Assembly: GCA_002422845.1 (NCBI GenBank)
Contig: DITM01000030.1
Location: 6,480 to 62,796 of the forward strand
Reading direction: 5' to 3'
DNA length: 56,317 bases
Source of the DNA: Candidatus Paracaedibacteraceae bacterium UBA6184
GTDB lineage: Bacteria; Pseudomonadota; Alphaproteobacteria; UBA6184
Positions within the stretch are counted from its first letter, which is position 1, and each line of letters opens with the position of its first letter. The translations under genes were made by a program, and so were the position numbers. Shown here one piece after another: positions 51,084 through 56,317 of this stretch. The notes beneath the pieces were generated by a model. It was not told the origin of the DNA, did no database searches, and worked only from the letters and a program-made list of their open reading frames with translations.

Positions 51084-52349
51084 ATGAAGAAATTAATTTT
51101 AAGTTCAGTGTTCGTAGGATTGGTATTAGTAGGTTCAGCTGTAGCTGTAGAGGCATCTACTGCTGCCGCTCCTGAAAAAGCAGCTTATGGTAAGTTTGTA
51201 ATCAACGCTGACTTTGGCGCTGGTTGGTGGGCAAACGTTATGCATACAGTTCCAGATAACAATGGTGGAGAGACTACAGATGGAATTGATAAGGATGATT
51301 TCAAAAAGCGTCACTTAGTTGCATTGTCTGATACAAAAATGACTTTCAAAACTGAAGGCGGATGTTCAACTGTTGCCTTTGGTGCTCTTGTAAAATTAGA
51401 TGCTAACGCTGCTGCTGCTGATGTATCTGGAATTTTCCGCGATACATATGTATTTGGACGTTTTGGTAACATGGTTGAAGTCCGTATCGGATCTCAACGC
51501 GATGCAATGTATTCATTAGTTGATGGTGCCGATATAATGGGCGGGACTTATGGATATAATGGTTACTGGAGTGCTTTGTTAAAGAACTCAAAAGATGCAG
51601 ACGGTGTAGTTAGAAAACAACGTTGGGTTATGGATTTAACTCATGCTAACGATACTTGGTATACAAACAAGCTTGAAGTTCGTACAGTTCGTATGGCTGG
51701 CATCCAAGCAGTTGCTAACTGGCAACCAAGCAGCGCTTATAATGGTCGTTTAGGAACATATGGCGATGGGCAAGGTGCAATGGCTAATGGTGTGATCAAC
51801 AATACAGTGTCATTAGGTTTAAACTATGACAATACATTTGGTGATTACCGCGTTCGTGCTTCAGCTGGTGCAGTGTATGGTCTAAGTGATGGAACTACGT
51901 TTGCAGGCGATAAAGCAGCTACAAGCTTTACATATCGCGCTGGTGGTATTTTCTCTTGGAAGACATTTGATATCGGTTTAGGTTGGTTAGATAACCGTAG
52001 CACTGGTTTCTCAGATGCATTAAAAGACAAAAATGCTGGTAAAGTATTACATGGTGCATTGGGTTACCAATTTGATTCAATCGCATGGAAGCCACGTGTG
52101 TCTGCTGGTGCTATGTGGGGTTGGAAAAATGGAAAAAATACAACTGATGCAGCCGGTGATTTTGCAAACCAAGATCAAACTGTTGCAATTTCTGGAGCAG
52201 TTGATTTGAACATTCGTGAAGGTTTCCGTTGGTTCCTAGAAGGTACTTTCGCAATGCTTGATGAAAGCAATGCAACTGAAGGTGCAAGAGACGCTGGATA
52301 CAGCCAAAAGAACCTTATCGTTGGTACAGGTTTAGCTGTAAGCCAATAA
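51084..52349 (+). CDS. outer membrane porin
   Basis: A 421 aa protein with a signal peptide (MKKLILSSVFVGLVLVGSAVA) and a Gly/aromatic-rich alternating-strand pattern of a 16-strand general porin. Typical pieces are GRFGNMVEVRIGSQRDAMYS (porin constriction-side strand), VSLGLNYDNTFGDYRVRASAG and LGWLDNRSTGFSD. It ends NLIVGTGLAVSQ, without a terminal aromatic. CGGAGAA precedes the ATG and a hairpin follows, so it is a single, probably highly expressed gene. Selectivity cannot be read. Confidence 0.85.
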   Translation: MKKLILSSVFVGLVLVGSAVAVEASTAAAPEKAAYGKFVINADFGAGWWANVMHTVPDNNGGETTDGIDKDDFKKRHLVALSDTKMTFKTEGGCSTVAFGALVKLDANAAAADVSGIFRDTYVFGRFGNMVEVRIGSQRDAMYSLVDGADIMGGTYGYNGYWSALLKNSKDADGVVRKQRWVMDLTHANDTWYTNKLEVRTVRMAGIQAVANWQPSSAYNGRLGTYGDGQGAMANGVINNTVSLGLNYDNTFGDYRVRASAGAVYGLSDGTTFAGDKAATSFTYRAGGIFSWKTFDIGLGWLDNRSTGFSDALKDKNAGKVLHGALGYQFDSIAWKPRVSAGAMWGWKNGKNTTDAAGDFANQDQTVAISGAVDLNIREGFRWFLEGTFAMLDESNATEGARDAGYSQKNLIVGTGLAVSQ

Positions 52350-52365
52350 TAATTACTTTAACTTT

Positions 52366-52395
52366 AAAAAGCGGGACTTCGGTTCCGCTTTTTTA
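52366..52395 (+). terminator. porin terminator
   Basis: AAAAAGCGGGAC (52366-52377), TTCG tetraloop (52378-52381), GTTCCGCTTTTTT (52382-52394) with one G-T pair. Confidence 0.93.
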
Positions 52396-52455
52396 TTTCT
52401 ATTTTGTCAGAAGTTTGGTACTTAATAAGGCAAACACAATATTAGGCCTAATTTC

Positions 52456-54201
52456 ATGAATTGTTATACTTTGATTAAACAGAAGATCCTTACTGTTATT
52501 ACACAACTTCAATCCAAAGGTGATTTGCCCGGTGACTTAAAGGTGGATGCTATTACGGTTGAGCCACCAAAATCCCATGATCATGGTGAGATGTCGACGA
52601 ACGTCGCGATGGTGTTGGCCAAAGCAGTGGGGCAGTCGCCAAGAACGCTTGCGGAACTGTTTATAAATCATATTCAAAAGTTTGATGAGGTTCGTACTGC
52701 GGATATAGCTGGGGCTGGATTCATCAACATGCGATTACATCCAAGTTTCTGGTACGCACATTTAAGCACAATCCTGCAAGAGAAAGAAGCTTATGGATCC
52801 AGTGACATTGGTCAGGGACAAGCGATGAATGTGGAGTATGTGTCTGTAAACCCAACGGGCCCGATGCATGCGGGGCATGGTCGCGTGGCAATCGTGGGTG
52901 ATGCTATGGCGGCATTGATGGAAAAAGGTGGCTATGAGGTTACCCGAGAATATTACATCAATGATGGGGGCGGGCAGGCGGAAACATTAGCACGATCTGC
53001 GTATCTAAGATATTTAGAAGCCTTGGGACAAGATATTGGAGAAATTCCAGCTGGATTATATCCAGGAGATTATTTAAAGCTTGTGGGCGAATCGATCGCC
53101 AAAAATTATGGTGATGCGTTTAAAGATCAACCGGAAGAAGAATATTTAGGCTTCTTTGAAACCTATGCAATTGATGCGATGATGGATTTGATTCGGTCAG
53201 ATTTAGATTTAATTGATATTCAGCATGATGTGTTTACCTCTGAAACGGCAATTGTTAATGAGGGCGCTGTTGAAGACGTGATGGATATGCTGGAAGAAAA
53301 AGGGCTTATTTATACGGGTGTCTTAGATGTTCCCAAAGGTATTGAGGTGGACGATTGGGCAGCAGAGCCTCAATTGTTATTTAGATCCACTAAGTTTGGA
53401 GATGATGTGGATCGCGTGTTAAAGCGTACGAACGGCGAGTGGACGTATTTCGCAAAAGACATTGCCTATCATTTTGATAAGTTTGAACGCGGATTTAATT
53501 ATCAAATTAATGTGTGGGGAGCTGACCATGCTGGATATATTAAGCGGATGTTGGCTGCGGTAAAAGCACTTTCGGATGACGCTGTTACGTTAGATATTAA
53601 AACCTGCCAGATGGTGAATTTGATGCAGGGGGGTGAGCCCTTGAAAATGTCGAAACGATCTGGAACGTTTGTGACGTTGCGTGATGTCGTGGACGCTGTT
53701 GGTAAAGATGTTATTCGCTTTGTGATGTTAATGCGTCGCAGTGATGCGATGTTAGATTTTGATTTCGATAAGGTTAAAGAACAATCAAAAGACAACCCGG
53801 TGTTTTATGTGCAGTATGCCCATGCCCGTGTGTATTCAGTGTTACGCCAAGCGGAAACTCAGATGGGGCAAATTGATGAAGCTCACTTACAGAATGCGGA
53901 CTTTACATGTTTGAATGCAGACGATGAAATCGGGCTGATTCAAATCTTAGCAAGTTGGCCGCGGTGTGTTGAAGGTGCGGTAATTCACCGAGAACCTCAT
54001 CGTATTGGTGGATATTTATATGAGCTTGCCGGGGCGTTTCATGCGTTGTGGAACCAAGGTAAAGAAGATACGACATTACGATTTATTGTAGCAGATACAA
54101 AGGTGACACTGGCGCGATTGGCATTGTTGAAAGCAGTTGCTACTGTGATCGCAAGTGGATTAAACTTATTTGGAGTAGAGCCGTTAAAGGAGATGCGATA
54201 A
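52456..54201 (+). CDS. argS: arginyl-tRNA synthetase
   Basis: Charges tRNA-Arg. The 581 aa class I synthetase has an Add-1 N-terminal domain (about 1-110), the HIGH-type VNPTGPMHAGHGR (about 130-142), KMSKRSG (about 395), and a helical DALR anticodon-binding domain at the C-terminus. It contains the canonical KMSKS variant, unlike many ArgS that lack it. The SPOR gene starts at the base after the stop. Confidence 0.97.
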   Translation: MNCYTLIKQKILTVITQLQSKGDLPGDLKVDAITVEPPKSHDHGEMSTNVAMVLAKAVGQSPRTLAELFINHIQKFDEVRTADIAGAGFINMRLHPSFWYAHLSTILQEKEAYGSSDIGQGQAMNVEYVSVNPTGPMHAGHGRVAIVGDAMAALMEKGGYEVTREYYINDGGGQAETLARSAYLRYLEALGQDIGEIPAGLYPGDYLKLVGESIAKNYGDAFKDQPEEEYLGFFETYAIDAMMDLIRSDLDLIDIQHDVFTSETAIVNEGAVEDVMDMLEEKGLIYTGVLDVPKGIEVDDWAAEPQLLFRSTKFGDDVDRVLKRTNGEWTYFAKDIAYHFDKFERGFNYQINVWGADHAGYIKRMLAAVKALSDDAVTLDIKTCQMVNLMQGGEPLKMSKRSGTFVTLRDVVDAVGKDVIRFVMLMRRSDAMLDFDFDKVKEQSKDNPVFYVQYAHARVYSVLRQAETQMGQIDEAHLQNADFTCLNADDEIGLIQILASWPRCVEGAVIHREPHRIGGYLYELAGAFHALWNQGKEDTTLRFIVADTKVTLARLALLKAVATVIASGLNLFGVEPLKEMR

Positions 54202-55092
54202 ATGGATTACGATAATTTAGGTCCAAGGAACTTTAAAAAACCCAACCTTAAAGATGAAATGTTCTTTGAAGAGCGTGAGTCTTATGGTGAGGAAGAAAAA
54301 TGGTGGTGGATTTTCCAAAACCCTTTGGGGGTCATTATCATGATCGCAGTGGCGATTATTATCATCATTGGATTGTGGTTTGTGTTTAATGCTCCATCAT
54401 CCAAACATGGTGATGTTCAAGATGGCGTGATGGTCATAAAATCTGAGGGGACTTCGTATAAGGAGGCACCGGATGAAGCGACCAATCAAGGTGTTGAAAA
54501 TCAAGATAAAGAGGTTTACAAGCGCCTTGGGCAGCATCAATCTGAAGATCAAGAGGCCAGCGAAACGGTGGCTAAAGTTGAAGAAAAGCCTTTAGAGACG
54601 AATGAGTTTCCTGAGACCGCAAAACCCGAGGAGAAGAAGGGATTAGACGAACCTAATTCATTGCGAAAAATTACAGAAGGCGTTGGGGTAAAAATGCCAG
54701 TACCTGCAGTGAATGAGCAATTTATCTCTGAAAAAAAACAAGCACCTGTTATAGAGGAAGAAAAGCTTTCGACGGAAGCCCCTGTAGCCGTTCAGAAAAA
54801 AGTAGCTGAAAAACCAAAGGCCGTAAAGGGCTTAAGCGATGGGACATATACAATTCGAATTGCGTCGTTTAGAAAACAAGAAACAGCTGATCGAGAACTG
54901 CAACGCGTCCTTGATACACTGGGAGCGACTCTGCATGGAGTTGGTCGTGTAGTAAAAAAAATAGAGAGCGATTCCGGAGTGTTTTATGTTGTGACTTTGG
55001 GGGCGTTTACTAGTTTGGCTAAAGCAAAACAAACAGTGAAGCAATTAAAAGATAAAAACTTTGATGGCATTATCCAGAAAGTGAATCGATGA
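54202..55092 (+). CDS. SPOR domain-containing membrane protein
   Basis: A 296 aa bitopic protein. A short cytosolic N-terminus is followed by one membrane segment (VIIMIAVAIIIIIGLWFVF, about 48-66), a long Lys/Glu-rich periplasmic linker (about 75-210), and a C-terminal SPOR domain with YTIRIASFRKQETADREL, VFYVVTLGAFTSLAKAKQTV. SPOR domains bind denuded glycan at the division site, and argS-SPOR is a common alphaproteobacterial pair. The ATG touches the argS stop, and the next gene overlaps its end as ATGA. Confidence 0.9.
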   Translation: MDYDNLGPRNFKKPNLKDEMFFEERESYGEEEKWWWIFQNPLGVIIMIAVAIIIIIGLWFVFNAPSSKHGDVQDGVMVIKSEGTSYKEAPDEATNQGVENQDKEVYKRLGQHQSEDQEASETVAKVEEKPLETNEFPETAKPEEKKGLDEPNSLRKITEGVGVKMPVPAVNEQFISEKKQAPVIEEEKLSTEAPVAVQKKVAEKPKAVKGLSDGTYTIRIASFRKQETADRELQRVLDTLGATLHGVGRVVKKIESDSGVFYVVTLGAFTSLAKAKQTVKQLKDKNFDGIIQKVNR

Positions 55093-55739
55093 ACGTTACT
55101 GAAGTTCTGATCGTTGCCGTTCCATTAGTGATAGCGATTACATTCCATGAGGCGGCTCATGGAATTATGGCATATGTCTGTGGGGATTCTACGGCACAGC
55201 GAATGGGTCGTATGACGTTGAATCCATTTAAACATGTGGATTGGGTTGGAACGGTTATGATTCCTATGGCGTTGCTGTTGATGAAATCACCCTTTATGTT
55301 TGGGTATGCAAAGCCAGTTCCCATCAATCCAAAACAGTTTTTCCATTATCGGTCTAATTTAATTTTAGTTGCTGCAGCGGGACCGTTTATGAACATTCTG
55401 TTGGCGATGTTGTCGTGGAGTGTGTATGTATTCATTTATCCAGACCCCGCATATATGGTTGCAGCATTAGCCTATTCCATTCAGATAAATCTAGTATTGG
55501 CTGTGTTTAATATGTTTCCACTATTACCAATGGATGGTGGTCGAGTTTTGTCTGCACTATTGCCAGCGCCTTTCGATAAAAAATTTATGAAGTTAGAGCC
55601 TGTCGGTATGTTCATTCTGTTGGGATTATTGGCATTGCCATCGATCACCGCACAATTTGGTATCAGCATTAATCCGATTGGCTGGTTTGTGGCCCATGGT
55701 GTTGCGTGGCTGAAAGATATATTGGGAGTAACGTACTAA
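55089..55739 (+). CDS. site-2 protease family (M50-type) membrane protein
   Basis: A 216 aa membrane metalloprotease of the compact S2P group without PDZ domain. It has the zinc site in FHEAAHG (about 20-26) and the third ligand in FPLLPMDGGRVLSALLP (about 146-162), with membrane segments around both. Substrates are unknown; it may act on membrane proteins in cell-envelope control. The start overlaps the SPOR stop as ATGA, and its stop overlaps the GST start as TAATG, so four genes from argS on are coupled. Confidence 0.92.
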   Translation: MNVTEVLIVAVPLVIAITFHEAAHGIMAYVCGDSTAQRMGRMTLNPFKHVDWVGTVMIPMALLLMKSPFMFGYAKPVPINPKQFFHYRSNLILVAAAGPFMNILLAMLSWSVYVFIYPDPAYMVAALAYSIQINLVLAVFNMFPLLPMDGGRVLSALLPAPFDKKFMKLEPVGMFILLGLLALPSITAQFGISINPIGWFVAHGVAWLKDILGVTY

Positions 55740-56317
55740 TGCGGATATTACATCATTATCCATTGTGCCCATTTTCACGCAAGATCCGTTTGGTGATGGC
55801 TGAAAAAGCATTAGAAGTTGAATTAAAAACAGTTCGATATTGGGAAGAAAACGATGAGTTCTTGCGGTTAAATCCAGGGGGGTTTGTTCCCGTATTGGAA
55901 GAGGATAATAAGGCCGTAGTGGTCGGCGATTATGCAATCTTAGAATATTTGGATGAAGCGTATCCTCAACACAAGGGATTGACGGGGCGCACATTACAAG
56001 AACGTGCCGAAATTCGTAGATTGGTACATTGGTTTGATGGAAAGTTCTATCACGAAGTTAGCCAAAAAGTGTATGGCGAGCGCGTGGAAAAACGACTGTT
56101 AAAAAATGGATTTCCATCCACAGATATTATTCGCGAAGGCTTACAAAATATCCAAATGCATTTGGATTATATTGCATGGATTGTGGAACAAAAAAGCTGG
56201 TTGGCTGGGCGTAATCTAACGGTTGCAGATTTGACGGCTGCTGCGCATTTGTCCACCCTGGATTATTTTGGAGATGTGCCTTGGGATAAATATCCCGCCA
56301 CAAAAGACTGGTATAAC
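55739..56317 (+). CDS. glutathione S-transferase family protein, 3' end beyond window
   Basis: The first 193 codons of a GST-like protein, open to the window edge. It has a thioredoxin-fold N-terminus with LCPFSRKIRLVMAEKA (Cys at the usual catalytic place), NPGGFVPVLEEDN (the cis-Pro in VPV), and the glutathione-contact-like YAILEYLDEAYP. A helical C-domain begins with LTGRTLQERAEIRRLVHWF and has WLAGRNLTVADLTAAAHL. The CPFS motif is common in alphaproteobacterial beta-type GSTs. Its last 20-40 residues lie outside. Start ATG 55739 overlaps the upstream stop by one base. Confidence 0.9.
   Translation, partial: MRILHHYPLCPFSRKIRLVMAEKALEVELKTVRYWEENDEFLRLNPGGFVPVLEEDNKAVVVGDYAILEYLDEAYPQHKGLTGRTLQERAEIRRLVHWFDGKFYHEVSQKVYGERVEKRLLKNGFPSTDIIREGLQNIQMHLDYIAWIVEQKSWLAGRNLTVADLTAAAHLSTLDYFGDVPWDKYPATKDWYN

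Noticed and set aside
1..56317. CRISPR array, prophage, replication origin or toxin-antitoxin pair
   Set aside because: No regularly spaced direct repeats, no phage structural or integrase genes, no DnaA-box cluster, and no small coupled gene pair of known toxin type were seen.

Overview
The window is a gene-dense stretch of an AT-rich alphaproteobacterial chromosome. The evidence is the gene order rpsD / rimP-nusA-infB-rbfA / truB-rpsO / pnp, rlmB-plsY-dprA divergent from rseP-bamA-fabZ, argS followed by a SPOR protein, an HEGGH-type FtsH, and a short Ia-type NrdA/NrdB pair. AT richness, the missing lpxD/lpxA/ylxR neighbours, small secreted effector-like proteins, a decayed IS200 copy and a decaying surface-protein gene all fit a host-associated member of the Holosporales/Rickettsiales grade. 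That placement is inference; no rRNA is present to confirm it.

Layout. 1-0.7 kb: 3' half of an initiator tRNA and a decayed IS200/IS605 TnpA gene. 0.7-3.2 kb (minus): rlmB-plsY-dprA from one promoter. 3.4-7.3 kb (plus): envelope operon rseP-bamA-fabZ ending in a hairpin. 7.6-8.2 kb (minus): a very AT-rich orphan with two ribbon-helix-helix-like segments. 8.6-12.0 kb: nrdA, a GyrI-like effector-binding protein, nrdB. 12.1-15.6 kb: two tandem paralogues that fuse an amino-acid-type periplasmic binding domain to a TRIC/UPF0126-like membrane module. 15.7-17.6 kb: rlmJ and an SbtA-like permease. 17.6-20.8 kb (minus): a large exported protein gene that looks broken by a frameshift and stops. 21.2-34.1 kb: core information-processing genes, two small outer-membrane barrels, pnp, then a FabK/nitronate-monooxygenase-like oxidoreductase with fabD. 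34.1-35.9 kb: two small membrane proteins and fabG. 35.9-39.6 kb: a TfoX-N protein, an orphan, and polA. 39.7-45.1 kb: mostly exported or unknown proteins (a possible clan-CE cysteine enzyme, a SIMPL protein, ygfZ, an exported methyltransferase-like protein, an internally duplicated protein). 45.2-56.3 kb: valS, ftsH, a DedA protein, ogt, a porin, argS, a SPOR protein, a site-2 protease and a GST cut by the window end.

Working together: FabZ, FabD, FabG and perhaps the FabK-like enzyme cover most of type II fatty-acid synthesis, and PlsY uses its products. RseP, BamA, FtsH and the barrels/porin form an envelope biogenesis and quality-control set. NrdAB, PolA, DprA and Ogt serve DNA synthesis and repair. 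The least ordinary items are the tandem binding-protein/TRIC-like fusions at 12.1-15.5 kb, the possible clan-CE cysteine enzyme at 39.8 kb and the exported methyltransferase-like protein at 42.8 kb.

Starts were moved from the longest reading frame wherever a better ribosome binding site or family alignment decided it; each case is stated. All family calls come from reading motifs by eye; no database search was run.
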